DNA of 64,000 bases. Origin: Endomychus coccineus. Its lineage: Eukaryota > Arthropoda > Insecta > Coleoptera > Endomychidae. Below the pieces are notes generated by a model. That model did not search any database. It saw nothing but the letters and a program-made list of their open reading frames with translations, and was not told the DNA's origin. Numbering within the stretch: the first letter of the stretch is position 1; each line of letters opens with the position of its first letter. Position numbers and translations under genes: made by a program. Shown piece after piece: positions 34,050-64,000 of this stretch. Where the stretch lies: assembly GCA_958510875.1 (NCBI GenBank), contig OY294068.1:38420297-38484296 (forward strand), given 5' to 3'.

Positions 34050-35125
34050 ACCAACTTTTGTTACCAATTTCCTTAAAATATCCCATTCCATAAATTCACA
34101 TTCATCCAAAAACATATTCAAACGCGTTCATAGCCAAATCTCTTTCCGCCGTGCCATTTCTTCAAGTTTGGAAGTGGATAAAATCGCAGGGGGCCAAATC
34201 TGGAGAATATGGTGGATGACGAACAATAATTCGTAGCGCAATTCATACAATATTAACATTGCGAGTGTGGACCTGTGCGGCGGTGCGTTGTCCTGGTGGA
34301 AGATCACTTTTTCTTTGACAAATGCGGTCGCTTTCGCTTCAAATCGAGGTCGAATCGATCCAACAGCTCTACATAATATACGCCGGTGGGCGTTTTGCTC
34401 TTTTCGAGGTGATCGATATGGACGATACCATGTGCATCCCAAATACTGTCGCCATGACTTTGGCCTTTTTCGGCTACGATTCTCCAGGACAAGTTCACTG
34501 TTTCTACTGTTCTTAGGTCTCTGGTGTGTTGTGATGGATCCATGTTTTGTCCACGGTTAAAAAACGACGCAAAAAGTCCTTCTTAGCGCGCTTGAACATC
34601 GCCAAATACTCTTTTGAAGTTGTCCCAATGTCACGCTTGTTGTCAACAGAGATGAAATACTGCATCCATCTGGCAGATAGCTTTCTCATATTTAAAAATG
34701 AATGCAAAATGTTCCGTACCCATTCGGGAGAGATGCTCGTAGCCTCAGCAATCTCGTGCACTTTAACACGATGATCGTCCAATATCATACCATGACGATT
34801 TCTGGTGTTGTAACCTTAATAGGACGACCAGAACGTTCGGAATCCTTTGTGGTCATACTACCACACCGGAAATCAGTACCCCGCTTGTAAATCGTTTCAA
34901 TCGATGTTGAGGAATCCCCATAATGTTTAACAAGCGATTCTTTGGTTTGCGTAATTTTTTTTCCACGCAAGAAATTATGTTTAATCAGGACGCGAAATTC
35001 ACTTCTTTCCACGTTTACAAAAATCATTAAGGTTGTCAAGACAGAACTGACATATCAGTCTGAAAATTTTTATGCGCTATAGTTAAAGATGGTACATCAC
35101 AAATGTCACATAGGATTATCGATTG
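34050..35125 (-). pseudogene. mariner transposase, decayed
   Basis: Minus-strand pieces from 35039 downward give the mariner order: RVLIKHNFLRGKKITQTKES (HTH), YKRGTDFRCGSMTTKDSERS followed by GRPIKV, IAEATSISPEWVRNILHSFL, FLTVDKTWIHH (first Asp), AVGSIRPRF, VIFHQDNAPPHRS (second Asp) and an uncertain C-terminus near 34130-34060. At least three frameshifts separate them. The 5' untranslated end (35045-35125, with CATATCAGTCTGAAAATTTT) recurs at 50828-50925. I could not find the opposite terminal repeat. Confidence 0.8.
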
Positions 35126-36223
35126 TGGCGCCATCTGTTTTATTTTTCAGGGGCTTTTCACCTTGCCCTGGTATATTCAAAACACAAGCCGTATTTTATA
35201 ACCAATCCTCCAGTGGCTACCAGTTGACGAATTTGATGGTTGTTTTTCGTATAATACAAGGTTTTAATCCTAGATGAGCCATGTATGTTTTTTTTGATAT
35301 AGTGAATAAATAAACAATTAATTAATCTGTGCTCGAGAGTGCTTGGGCTACCTCATTTCCGACACCTTGGTATCTTACTTCTTCCACTCGAAGTCTATCC
35401 ACTATCCATGATGTGTTTAAAAAGGGTTTTACTCTATGTTTCTTCAGTACTTTATCTGAGTAATCTGTGAAAACAGCAAAAGCATGCTACTTGATTAAAA
35501 CATATATTTGCTAGCCTTTTCAAAATTGTCAAAAGTCAATTACCATTTTGTAAAACAACATGGTATGAGTTTCCTTCAATAAGGTTCCGAAACACAATAA
35601 TGGAGCATAGTCCATGGGTCCCATTAGTTAATCAATATCAGTTCTTATTTCCTCGCTAATTCTCAGCCAGGGGAAAATAGTTCTGACTGTAAGAGAGGGT
35701 ATAGAAAATAATGAGCTTTAATATATAACAACTTGAACGAACGATACTTCATTCTACTGATTTCAAGAATGGTCGCAAGATCTTTTTTGTATGTTTAATT
35801 ATGGATTCACATATCTAAGACGAAGTTTGACCCCTTTGAAGTACGAAATAGTCAGTAGGTCTTAATATGAGTTCAATGGCAAAATATCCTGGTAATCAAG
35901 TTTGACCAAATAAGTCAATCACATCCTATACACTTCTCCAGAAATCATTGAATTTCAAAATGTTTTGATTAGGTAGAAGAAAGCTCCTATTTGTCGTGAT
36001 CTGGAGTGTTGAGGAGCCCGAGAGATGAATTATTTCCTCTTATAATGTTTGTGGAATAACCACATGCAAATAAGTCTTTGTATAATCAATGTAAATAGAT
36101 GTATTCAGTGCTATTTGGATTTATTCATTCATCAACATATAGTGTATGCCATACTCATCAAGTGCTTTATCATATGAGAAAGAAGAAAGACAAATTTATC
36201 CTTTATTTCACGAATGAAGTATT
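35126..36223. other. Spacer between PTGR1-like genes A and B
   Basis: About 1.1 kb of AT-rich DNA without a recognised gene. TTTATT hexamers at 36202-36207 and 36120-36125, which read AATAAA on the minus strand, may serve gene B. Confidence 0.45.
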
Positions 36224-45142
<8,919 letters not shown>

Positions 45143-45315
45143 TTTTAACGACGGAGATTGTAGAAGCGATTCGAAAAGACTATCTTACTCTATCACGAGA
45201 AGCGTTCTGAAAGAACTTATATATTCAATAGTTTATTATTCCCTAATCGACCCATGACAATGATACAGCACATATTTGTTTCATATCGCAAAGTACTTGA
45301 GAATGATTTCAGAAT
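45143..45315. other. Upstream flank of gene B
   Basis: Only about 170 bp separate the start codon of gene B from the hAT element at 45316. The promoter of gene B must therefore be this short region or lie in the transposon. No TATA box is evident. Confidence 0.4.
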
Positions 45316-47343
45316 CAGTGGCGGCTCGTGATCTTTTTAAGAGAGGAGGTTGGAGATAAAACGTTTTTGTAAAAATATACTCTATTTAGGCAATTAATTT
45401 AACCTTTGCACAGCGACCGTACCAACTACTTCAGTGACAAAATTAATTGTTCATATTTTGTTCTTTTTTTATTAATTTTATTAACTTTTTTTTATATATT
45501 AATGGAATTAAAATATTAAAATTAAATGAAGATGTTTCAAACAAGTTCTTGAATAAATTATATCAGTGAATTTATGTTGTAAAATTTGAAAAATAAGATC
45601 AGTTTGTTCAAATATTAATTGAAAATTATCAAGAAACAACAAAAATTCTTCAATTTCTAAATAAGATTTTAAACCAACAGCAGCATCCAATGGAACCTGA
45701 TCTGTTGAAAAGTCATTACTGTTTAATATAAAATCAAATGTTTCAACCAATTTGTCTTTATTTTTATGGATGGTAAACACTGCACGTGATGTAAAATTCC
45801 ATCGAGCTGGAGCATTACAGGGAATTCTGTTTTCTACTATGTTATTTAAAACTTCAGTTCGTTTGGTGGATTTGCTAAAAAAATTTGAAAATGACGATAA
45901 GTTGGAAAAAAATTCTAACTTTCTTAATGGAACTACAAGCATTACTTAAAATCAAATTCATGTTGTGAGCGTAACAATGGGTGAAAATAGCCTGAGGCAA
46001 AACTGATTTTATTTTTGTTTGAAGACCGTTTAAATGTCCCGTCATTACAGATGCACCGTCGTAGGTTTGAGCAATTAATTTATTCGCAAAGTCAAATCGT
46101 TGAAATGTTTCCATTAAGAAATTAAATAAATTGACCGCTGTTCTTCCCGAACTAACCTCGAAAAACCCTAAAAATCTTTCCACTAGTTGTCCATTTTTCA
46201 CAAATCTAAAAATTATTGATAATTGTGATTTAAATCTGTTGTTTCGTCAACCTGCTACGAAAAAAAAGGGACATCCAATAAATAATTCATCCTCTATATG
46301 ACTTCGGAGGACATAATTTATTGAATCAAGAATTTCGTTTTGTATTGTTTTTGAGGTGCCTGCAAATACTGACGCGTTAGTCATAAAATCGCGAAGCTTA
46401 CTGTCGTATTTACAAAACAAACCTAGCAATTCTCTAAAATTAGCTTTATTAACTGAATTTTCAGTTTCATCATGCCCTCTAAAAGCCAAATCTTGAGATG
46501 ATAAATAAAATAAGAAATCAATGATTCGCGGTTGTCTTTAACTGTATTGTTATGATTTTCTATTTCGCGTGTACGAGCAGAATCAACCACATTAACAATA
46601 TTCTGTTACCGGTTAATTTAAACTTAATACTCGATGTAATATGTTCCTGCGATTTTTCATATCTAACATGAAGTTGTATCAGATGAAAATAGCAAGCAAT
46701 ACCAGCAATATAATTTATTGTGTACCTCAGATCCCGTTAACAATAAATATTTTTTATAATTGTATTAAATGATCGATTTTGATACTTACCTGACATCACT
46801 AATTCTTTCAAATCCGGTAAAGGCCGTTTATTTTTGAAATTTTTTGTCATATGTTAATCCACTAAATGGATTTTCTAAAAAATTAGCAACTAAATCACTA
46901 GCACTCATTCTAAATTTTAATAATTTACCGAACAGAGAAATTGTAATCTAACCTTACTTCGTGTGGCGTGACTTAACAACTCATAACAAGCACCGACGCA
47001 ACACGCACGTGTCGTATTTCATGCGACCGACCGTAGTAAACCTAAAGGAGAGCGACAGGCTAGCCTACTGAGAGCGTTGCCATTTAAACTGTCTTACGGT
47101 ATTTAGCAATTGGACTGGAAAAACGGCAGCTGTGTTGAGCAACACGTGCTTAGCGTTTGAGATATATGCAGAGTCTAGCCTCAGGGCACAGTTGCCAGAT
47201 TAAAAATAACTACTGAGAACGGGAAATTAATTGTAAAATTAAAAAAATTATTAGAGAAACAAGAAATAAAATGGAGAATGATCATTAAGATAAATTGGTG
47301 AGGAGGCTGACCCTCCTTAGTCTCCTTCGAGGAGCCGCCACTG
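45316..47343 (-). mobile_element. hAT element (same family as 618/3792/8364), longer copy
   Basis: The termini CAGTGGCGGCTCGTGA and GAGCCGCCACTG are those of the other three copies; length is 2028 bp. Flanks TTCAGAAT and TCAGGATT are not a clean duplication. The copy keeps the transposase middle that the shorter copies lack, but has lost the C-terminal dimerisation region near its left end. Confidence 0.88.
45508..46489 (-). pseudogene. hAT transposase, central catalytic region
   Basis: Three minus-strand frames follow one another. 46489-46247: FRGHDETENSVNKANFRELL (start of the DUF4371-like core). 46201-45875: GFFEVSSGRTAVNLF, LIAQTYDGASVMTGHLNGLQ, HCYAHNMNLIL. 45942-45508: CNAPARWNFTSRAV and the charged middle. 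QTYDGASVM and HCYAHN carry core residues of the catalytic fold. Short gaps and shifts separate the frames, so it is not functional. It complements the C-terminal part kept at 4614-5166. Confidence 0.87.
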
Positions 47344-48616
47344 TCAGGATTAGGTTATTCTAGACATCTAGATTAAATCGCAATCTCTAGATTTAACTTA
47401 ATGTGCTAGAATGATATGAATTTAATTCACGTACCTGCGATGTTTTCAGAGGAAAATCGTTCTAAAATTCTTAGTAAAGCCATATCCCATTCACGAACTA
47501 AATAACTCCAATATTTGTCAATAATTATGATGCAACCACTCCTCAGAGCCTCATCAGATGCTAAAGTTGTAGGTATTCATATTTAACCGATGTGTAATTT
47601 AGACTTCTTCAAATCAACGTATCAAAGGGAATTGCTCAGTCTTTGAACATGTTTGATGCCGAATTGATGGTACAAATCCAAATAATCATCACAACCATAT
47701 CTCAAGTCATCAAAGCATCAAAAATTGGGTAAAAAAAGGTTATTGAAAATCTTTGAAAGACTTATTCTGTCTAATGGTTCCAAAGGCACATGGAAATATT
47801 GAGGCAATTGAATTTGCTGATCGCAGCATAGAGCAAAACGCATTATTCTAGGACTGTATTCCAGGTCTAGCTGAATAACAATGGCAACAGTGATCGAAAC
47901 ATTTCCTTTCACTAATGAATCATAATCTCAGGAGGAAAATCAGCTTGTTGTAACATTTCTGTGAGGTGAAATTCTTGCCTGGGAAAGTATTCGGTTTGGG
48001 CTTGGACAACTCTCTAATTGGGCAGAAACGTTTCGATCGGACCTCAGTGCTAAGAGGAGCTAATAGCGCCTATACGACTATAATGTGATTAAATACAACT
48101 AATAAAGAGAGTATGTTATTTCTTTCCATAATTCTTCGGTTCCGATACTAATAATTGATCTCTTCCTGAAAGCTTAACATTCTAAACCACCCTTCATCGG
48201 TTCTATTATCCAATAATTTCTCCTTAACCTATGAAAAAATATACTCAATCGGATCTGATTCACAAGTTCCTCATTCACTGACTATGTTACGGGTCCAACA
48301 ATAGTGCTCCAGATTGAATTCAACCATATTTATAACAATTAAGGATCCTTGAAATCTAGTTGATAAAATTTATCGATTACATCATAAAAAATGATAATTG
48401 CTTCAAAAGTTCCGCAGTTGAAAACATATAATTTGCTTTATCTATAAAGATTTTTACTCCATTTAAACCACCTCGAACACTCTGATATAATATAACTTTT
48501 TCAGGAATTGGGATGCTCAAAGTATCTTCTTCAGATGGTAAGATGGTATTAGGTGTAGTATGATAATAAAATCAAAATGCTACGGATTTAATTACAACGG
48601 GATTTCAGTCTTCTAA
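47344..48616. other. Spacer without recognised gene
   Basis: About 1.27 kb between the hAT and the gag fragment. It may be the internal remainder of the gypsy-like element, but I could not recognise pol motifs or an LTR. Confidence 0.35.
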
Positions 48617-49114
48617 TTAAAAATAAAATAGTTTCAATCTAACAGTCCGTAAACCATGTCCAATTGAACTTCTTCTGTTAAAGTGCAGGTCAGGAGTTGT
48701 GCTAATATCGAATGCATTTTGCATAGGCGTATTAAAGTCCTGCTGAGTTGCAAACAGTTCACGATAAACTTCATAAGCTGGTTTTTGTGGACCAAATGTG
48801 ATTCTCAAGAGAACTAACGCCTCATCCCATGTTTGTACTGTTGTCTTCACACTTTGATACCAACTTGCCGCGAACCCATCAAACAACATCGGGAGTCCTT
48901 TGAGGGCATTTGAGTCGGATACTTGAGCACAATCCTTATATAGAACAATGGCATCAATAAAAGCATTCACGTCTGAGTCTTTAGAACCGTCAAAACGAGA
49001 TGAACACTTCGGAAAGTTCCCACTAACCGCAACACCCTGTGTAGTGGTACCTACTGTTGTTATTCGAGATATAGGATCCGTGAATTGTTCGTTAGTTAAA
49101 ACTACGTTTGCCAT
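48617..49114 (-). pseudogene. Ty3/gypsy-type gag fragment
   Basis: From MANVVLTNEQF (49114) the frame reads FPKCSSRFDGSKDSDVNAFI, LKGLPMLFDGFAASWYQSVK and ITFGPQKPAYEVYRELF, the capsid-like gag of insect gypsy-group retrotransposons, related in fold to Arc. Similarity fades near 48700 and the end of the frame is unrelated, so it is truncated. A primer binding site lies 464 bp upstream. Confidence 0.78.
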
Positions 49115-49577
49115 ATTGTCACTTTCTAGATTATTTATTTTTTTCCTGTTCAACCGTCTGCAATTGTATACACTAACGTAGAAAGTACTTGTGACCAGCC
49201 AGGTTTTCAATTGGGCTTGATTTGCACAACGTTCAGGCAGTTAAAAGAAATGTACTTACAGTTTTTTCAGCGACCATGAGTTACTTACCAAATCTCTCCT
49301 ATACTCCTTTGTCGAACTTGATCCAACAGTCTTGAAACACACACTGATATTATGAAAAGTTCGAATGGAAATGATAGTCCATAAGAAACAAGTTATCAGA
49401 GCCCTTAAGCTGAGTTTCAGAAGCACGTTAAGAGTTTTAAATTCTCAAAGGTTGACAAAATGTTCCACTCCATCAATCGGTAAGCCGGGAGCCCAATGAA
49501 ACAATTTTACACCCGACACGAGAATAATAACCAATACGATTCACTAAACAAATCCAATAAATCCTTCAAGTTTTCTA

Positions 49578-49595
49578 GCCCCACGTTGGGCGCCA
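49578..49595 (-). other. Retrotransposon primer binding site (tRNA-Lys)
   Basis: The minus strand reads TGGCGCCCAACGTGGGGC, the 18-nt complement of the 3' end of tRNA-Lys(CUU) including CCA. It lies in the right place and orientation before the gag fragment. The LTR should adjoin it at 49596 and higher, but I could not mark its far end. Confidence 0.75.
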
Positions 49596-50827
49596 CTATA
49601 AAAGGATATTAGAAGTTTAATGATTGGATTACATGGAAAACTCTTTGAAGGGTTGGAATTTCGAAATATAATTTGAATCAACAGTTACAATTGAGAAAAC
49701 TCATAATATTAACTTGACAGTAGTAATTTTAATTAATTCTATCTCAAACGTCATCCCCTACTTCTATCATAGATGGCCAGATCATTTGATAATATACTTT
49801 ACTCAGGGATGAATAAATAAGATTCGTTATAGTATTAAATAACAATATGTTATGATTGTAATCGAAATAGGTATTTTGTTAGACCAAAGTGTTATTGTGA
49901 TCAAAAACTAGTAAGATAACGATAAAAATCTTGTTAGTAATGCAAAAAACATGTAAACAGATTGAACGAATTCGAGTGACAAGATTGATAACGAACGTTT
50001 AGTCTACAACGATAGAATAAGTTTATAATTGTATTATTTTATTACAATAATATATTATTTGCTTTCTAAGCAGAAACTAAGTTTTTCTTAGTTTAACAAC
50101 AGTTTTTACTAATCGTACTCGTTAAAGATTATTGAGAAAGTTCCCCCAGCTCTTCTCGCACAACATTTATATTATTATATGATATAGAACATTCACCCTG
50201 TTTTCATTTATTTCATCATCATGTTGTATGGTTAAGATTATTCAGGAGCACTGGAAAAAAGTATACTACCGTTTCTCAGAATGTTGATATTCTACTAAGA
50301 ATGTCTCACAGTGTGTTTTAAAAAATACCTTTATATAAAACGGCTTGAAAACTGATTTAAATCTGTCGTAACTGTCATATCAGCTTATGATTTCGCGCAG
50401 GCTACTTTGTATTTTTAAACTTATGTTGACAATGTTCGAGTAGCTTAGAAGGACTGCCTTTCCTTCGCTAAACTGTTTTTTTATTATCATATTAGTTCTA
50501 CGCTTTACTATTTATTATTTTAATCAGTTCAGTGACATTTCAGGAATTCATACCATTTTCAGCTTTCAACGTATTATAAACATTGACTGTTATGTCCTGA
50601 TTCATGTTTCTTGGTTTTTTGATTAATGAAATTGTTTGTTTTAAATGCAGTTCTGACATGAAAATGTATTCCATTTTGTTTTTTTAAATCCATAAAATTT
50701 CAGTAAGAAATGCCAGAATCGTAATTTCAGATGCCGTCACATCAATCCATATACCATCATAAGCCACCGCAAGATATGCTTGTGTGTGTTAAATCTCTTA
50801 GAATTGTCTTCAAGGTTGCTTGCTTTC
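49596..50827. other. Possible LTR and array spacer
   Basis: The part next to the primer site may be a 5' LTR. From about 50160 on, the sequence resembles 61956-62600, that is, duplicated 3' flank of the gene array. No gene is supported. Confidence 0.4.
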
Positions 50828-50925
50828 AATGTCAAAACAGAACTGAATGACATATCAGTCTGAAAATTTTGATGCATTTTAGTTAAAGATGGTACACCAC
50901 AAATGTCACATTGAATTTTCGATTG
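50828..50925. repeat. mariner end fragment
   Basis: ACATATCAGTCTGAAAATTT through AAAGATGGTACACCACAAAT matches 35045-35125, the 5' end of the decayed mariner. No transposase is attached. A solo end or tiny MITE. Confidence 0.7.
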
Positions 50926-51114
50926 ACCTCTTATTAATCAAGCTTTTCTGCTCTATTGAAAGCAAATGCCCCCTATCATCCCTGTGACAATTCTGTTCCT
51001 CATAATGAATAAAAAATGTACTGGATCTCACTTGTAGGTTTCAGAGGAATTGCTTTCAGTTCTTTCCAGAGAAATTCGGAGAATTAAATAATAATTCAAA
51101 TATTTTAAGGCTTC

Positions 51115-51120
51115 TTTATT
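51115..51120 (-). terminator. Poly(A) signal of gene C
   Basis: AATAAA on the minus strand, about 55 bases past the stop codon of gene C. The same hexamer in the same context lies 49 bases past the stop of gene D. Confidence 0.65.
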
Positions 51121-51174
51121 ATCTATGAAGTTTATATAATTCAACAAAAAATACAGATTGGCAATTTAAAAAAA

Positions 51175-60351
<9,177 letters not shown>

Positions 60352-61384
60352 GTTGAAAGAGGACCAGTACTTGTCTAATATTCGACTAACCGTACTGCAG
60401 TCTGACACCGGCACGAATGTTTTGCGCGGCAATATTCTGACGAGGATTATGAAATATTAGGAGAGTTGTCTTTAAAGCAGTGACTCTCAAACATTTGGCA
60501 GGCAGAATAAACTTATATTCTAGAAAATGATTTACAAACATTATTAGTGTATTTTCATAACATGATGTTAATATCCGTTACTCCTTTTTTCTAGAAAAAG
60601 AATTTCTATGCCAATTATATAATTTTAAAAACTCTCGTCTGTTTTATCACAAAATCAATGTTCCACATTTGTATTATGGTCAAGATTCACCGCTTTGAAT
60701 TATTGTGGTCTTGGTCTATATTACCTGGTGATACCTGCCTTTGTTACATCCAATCATGTTATTACACTGTTTGAATGGCTTGTCCTTTGGGCCTGATATC
60801 CGGTTAATTGGTGATTTCAATATTACAAATTATCCCTCATCGTTATTGGGCGAGCCTGATACATGACACATTTCTGCTCACACATTTTGAAGGTTAAATA
60901 TTTACCATACCATAATTAACCAATCTTTTGAAAATACTTTTGAGTTGCTGAATGTGTTTATCTACATGTCATCTATCGGATCAATATATTTTTGTTGCGT
61001 TTTTCTTGAGTCAGATATGAACAATTTGCTGTTCATTCAGTCAGCCACTGGCACAAAAAGGATTGAATCAGCGTAATGTTTGGAAACATTAAAATTCAAG
61101 TCTAATCTATTTAACCCTCCCGAAAATGGGGAGGTCTAAGCCATAAGACGAATAAAGAACGAGAATAACTCAAAAGGACAAATTATACTGAGTACTAGAA
61201 TATACATGCCATCGTACAACTCTATCGATGCCCCCCACAATCGCTTCCGCACATTCAGTACATTCTAGCGCGCGAATTGCCTCGGTGAGCGTGTACTGCC
61301 GGCATTACCCAAGCGAAATATTCAATAATACATCTTTCCGAAATATTTTTTTATCAAATTATGGTTTTTGGAATTTGCCCTGGC
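60352..61384. other. Upstream region of gene C
   Basis: About 1 kb containing the presumed promoter of gene C. No TATA box or repeat stands out. Confidence 0.4.
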
Positions 61385-62559
61385 TGAGTGATAAATACCT
61401 CTACTTGCCATTCACCTACATACTTATCAACTACGACTCAACGTTGTTCAAAAACAGGAATACAGATTTTAATTCTTCAATGATTCTGCGTTACTTCAAA
61501 AAACCTGATTAATTGTGTTCATGTAAAGAGGTTACTACCTACGCCATTTAATAAAAGCTACTCCAATGTTTTGCAGAATTTTGAGTGGACATTGCCCACC
61601 AAATAAGCCATTATACGATAATCGTTCTCTAAAGCCTAAGGCAACGAATTAAAATGGCGCATTTAAGCATAAGAGTGATAGATTTAACAAATATCTGACA
61701 TCAAGCCATAAATAGCCAACAATAAGTGAGTCGAACTATCAAGAGGCTGATGAAATAGATCATTGTTGAAAACTGACGCTCATCTTAGTGGATAGTCCAT
61801 AACTATGCTCATCTTAGATGGTACTTTGGTAGATAGTTTTATTGATGCCGTTCAGATTGGTTCGGTCACGTAAGTTATGGTGAAAAGCTCTACAGATGAC
61901 TTGGGCATCATAAAAAGATAACATGCTCAGACATTTTGTGAATTCATGCATCCGAATAAAATAGAACATTCACCATGTTTTCATTTATTCCAAGATCATA
62001 TTGGACGGTTAAGATTATTCAAGAGCGCCGGAAAAAACTCACCTAAAGTATAGTACAATATCTCGAATTTTGATGTTCCATTACGACTGTCTGACAGATG
62101 CAGTTACTAGCTTTCTACCTGAACAAAGTCGTCTTTTAGAAAATACTCTACTATAATGTCTTGAAAAACTGTTTTGGATCACTGTAATATTATCTTACGA
62201 TATTGCACAAACAGTTCACAATGCTCGAGTAGTTTAAAAGGAATCTGTTTTTTCGCTAGCAGTTTTTTCGTATTAGTTCTACGTTCTACTATCAATTATT
62301 TTAATCATTTCACTGATATTTCGGGGATTCGTACCATTTTCAGCATTTAGCAGCTTCAACATATTATAAACATTGACCTTGTGACTTGATTCATGTTTCT
62401 TGGTTTTTTGATTATTCAAATGGTTCTGGGAGTCCGGTTTTGAATGCAGCTCTACTACTAAAATATATTTCATTTAATTTTTCCAAATCCGTATAAATTC
62501 AATTAGTGTCTAAATATTTCATACAAGACATTTTCTAATGCAGAATCTTAATTTGAGTT

Positions 62560-63660
62560 GTCCTCACATCAATCCATATACCATCATGAGTCGCCGCAAA
62601 ATATGCAAATTTGTATCCACTTGGATGACTGCAAAGTTGTAGAAATTCCAGGGGTTGATCTACTTGTTTCTGTACTTCTTCTTCATGTACCTGACGTATT
62701 CCATATGATTTAATAAAAATTGGATCTTCGTCCTCTAAACGTATTTTGTGTTTTACTTGGTTGGTAAATGTGAGGGGTATTCATTCACAGAGAAATATAT
62801 CTTCATATTCTTGGCATACATTTTTAAAAGAAACTTGTTCTTTTACGTTTATTTGCTCCAAACGTACATTTTTCAAATTATTAATTAATTTTTCATTCAT
62901 TTCTTGAGAATTCGTGTCTTCAAACGTATATTGTGTATTATTTGGTTGGTAAATGTAAGGGGTATTCCTTCACAGAAAAATATATCTTTATATTCCCGGC
63001 TCAAGTGTTCAATAGAAACTTGTTCTTCTACGTTCATATGGCCCAAACGTACATTTTTCAAATTAATAATTAATTTTTCATTTTTTGAGAATTCGTGTCC
63101 TCATTATAAGTTTCAAAATGAATGCAGCTGTTATCGAAATGTTCTATATTCAGAGGTGTATTTATTACAATAGTGATTCATCTTTCGAATTAATCACGGA
63201 AGTAGTTGCAATGCCGTCTTGGATTTTTACTCAAGCATTCGGTGACTCTACTCCGTCTTGAAATGTGATTTTATTTAATATTTCAAAGTTTCAAATGGAT
63301 TTTATAAGGAGTCTGATTATTTTTTGTGTACGAGGCTCTATTTCAATTTGGTAATTTTTGAAATTTTGAACTTTTTGTAGTTATGTCAGGTAAATGAAAT
63401 GGAATCTGTGCATTCTGTGTTATTAATAATTTTCATTGAAATCTACGGTTGCTTTCAATGTTCGTAATAGATCTAAACCAATTGGGCCTTGGTATTGAGG
63501 ATTAACATTACTTGAAATTGTAATGTGTTCTGAATTTATTTCAACTTAGTTGTAAATAGTTCAGAAGATGTCTCACCTTCGCCTACTATATTATAAGATT
63601 ATCATCATCTGATTCATCAAGATTGTCTTGTTCAGTGTTCTGCAGTTCGAGACGCTATTA
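62560..63660 (-). pseudogene. Ty3/gypsy pol fragment with internal duplication
   Basis: On the minus strand, protease-side remnants (63660-63150, TKKIIRLPIK-like and VESPNAWVK-like readings) come before REY.DIFFCEGIPLTFTNQ and then KHKIRLEDEDPIFIKSYGIR followed by QVHEEEVQKQV, the linker at the start of gypsy RT. The linker region is duplicated: 62731-62915 and 62916-63100 are about 186-bp tandem copies. Many stops; inactive. Confidence 0.7.
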
Positions 63661-63846
63661 GTCGAGCTTTTCTCTTCGATTGAAAGCAAAGAGCCACTAT
63701 CATCCCTTCAAATCAATCAAATTTAAAGATGTCCATCATAATAAATAACGATGTGCTGGATCCCTCTTGTTTCAGATCAATTGCTTACAGTTCTTTCCAG
63801 ATAAATTCGGGGAATTAAAAATTAACCTTAAATATTTGAAGGCTTC

Positions 63847-63852
63847 TTTATT
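63847..63852 (-). terminator. Poly(A) signal of gene D
   Basis: AATAAA on the minus strand, 49 bases past the stop of gene D, in the same context as the gene C signal. Confidence 0.6.
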
Positions 63853-63900
63853 ATCTATATATAATTCAACAACAAAATATAGATTGGCAATTTTTTAAAA

Positions 63901-64000
63901 TTATACTTCGACAAGAGCTTTGCCTGAATTTTCTCCTTTGAGCATACCAGTGAAAGCTTTAAATGTATTCTCGAATCCTTCAGTTATAGTTTCCTTATAT
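63901..64000 (-). CDS. PTGR1-like: Prostaglandin reductase 1-like, gene D, 3' end only
   Basis: The last 100 bases on the minus strand read YKETITEGFENTFKAFTGML and KGENSGKALVEV followed by TAA (63903-63901). This matches the end of exon 6 of gene C with few changes. The rest lies beyond the window. It shows that the array has at least four members, all head to tail. Confidence 0.9.
   Translation of the reverse strand, partial: YKETITEGFENTFKAFTGMLKGENSGKALVEV

Larger units (their letters stand above)
61956..63900. repeat. 3' flank of gene D, duplicated with the 3' flank of gene C
   Basis: Blocks at 61960-62050, 62200-62410, 62545-62600 and 63755-63900 match, in order, 50160-50300, 50410-50640, 50720-50790 and 51030-51180. 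For example GTTATGTCCTGATTCATG-like and TTCATGTTTCTTGGTTTTTT occur in both. The duplication therefore included gene plus flank. A gypsy fragment separates the blocks here. Confidence 0.75.

Noticed and set aside
45308..47351. Target duplication of the third hAT (TTCAGAAT and TCAGGATT)
   Set aside because: The octamers only agree when shifted; I do not claim a duplication here.
60352..60432. Upstream in-frame ATG for gene C, adding 27 residues
   Set aside because: Genes A and B begin close to the conserved core, so the internal start MGKSK is preferred, though the longer form cannot be excluded.
61740..61790. CTGATGA...GAAAAC hammerhead-like string, partner near 59509
   Set aside because: Stem II does not pair and no stem I or III could be drawn; the partner copy has lost the core.

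Overview
This window is AT-rich animal DNA, most likely from an insect. Evidence: short coding exons with GT-AG introns, AATAAA signals, and insect-type transposons (hAT, Tc1/mariner, RNase H-bearing non-LTR, Ty3/gypsy, and Penelope-like termini with hammerhead-like motifs). I cannot name the order or species from the sequence alone.

Layout. (1) 1-10.4 kb is a gene-free nest of transposons. A decayed RNase H-bearing non-LTR retrotransposon is interrupted by a hAT deletion derivative with a perfect 8-bp target duplication, and by a large foldback element that itself carries a second hAT copy. The right part of this nest occurs twice (1-2525 and 7747-10269) at near identity. (2) 11.2-14.4 kb holds small hairpins, an inverted-repeat element with an endonuclease/exonuclease/phosphatase ORF, and a 112-bp tandem repeat. 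(3) 14.65-19.8 kb holds two divergent host genes about 0.4 kb apart: the first two exons of a LysM-domain gene (LYSMD3/4-like, minus) and a complete four-exon PRMT6-like arginine methyltransferase (plus, 344 aa), whose second intron carries a TTAA-flanked element and a decayed hAT. (4) 20.5-23.2 kb is a DD41D-like Tc1/mariner element with about 590-bp inverted repeats, nested in the centre of another inverted repeat. (5) 24.9-64 kb is a head-to-tail array on the minus strand of prostaglandin reductase 1-like genes: three complete six-exon genes (here A 338 aa, B 331 aa, C 331 aa) and the 3' end of a fourth (D) that runs off the window. Exon boundaries are the same in all three and exon sizes nearly so, so the array arose by DNA duplication. 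Its introns and spacers are full of transposon fragments.

How it fits together. The genes that look functional are PRMT6, the LysM gene (only its start is visible) and the PTGR1-like array, whose products would reduce unsaturated carbonyls with NADPH. Everything else looks like mobile DNA. The most interesting part is non-coding. Introns of genes B and C contain near-perfect hairpins with arms of about 210 bp. The gene C hairpin carries a hammerhead-ribozyme-like motif in each arm, one of them on the transcribed strand of gene C with all three stems and a cleavage site. A second inverted-repeat element, in intron 4 of gene B, also carries hammerhead-like cores. This suggests Penelope-like element termini turned into intronic hairpins, where ribozyme folding and dsRNA formation would compete.
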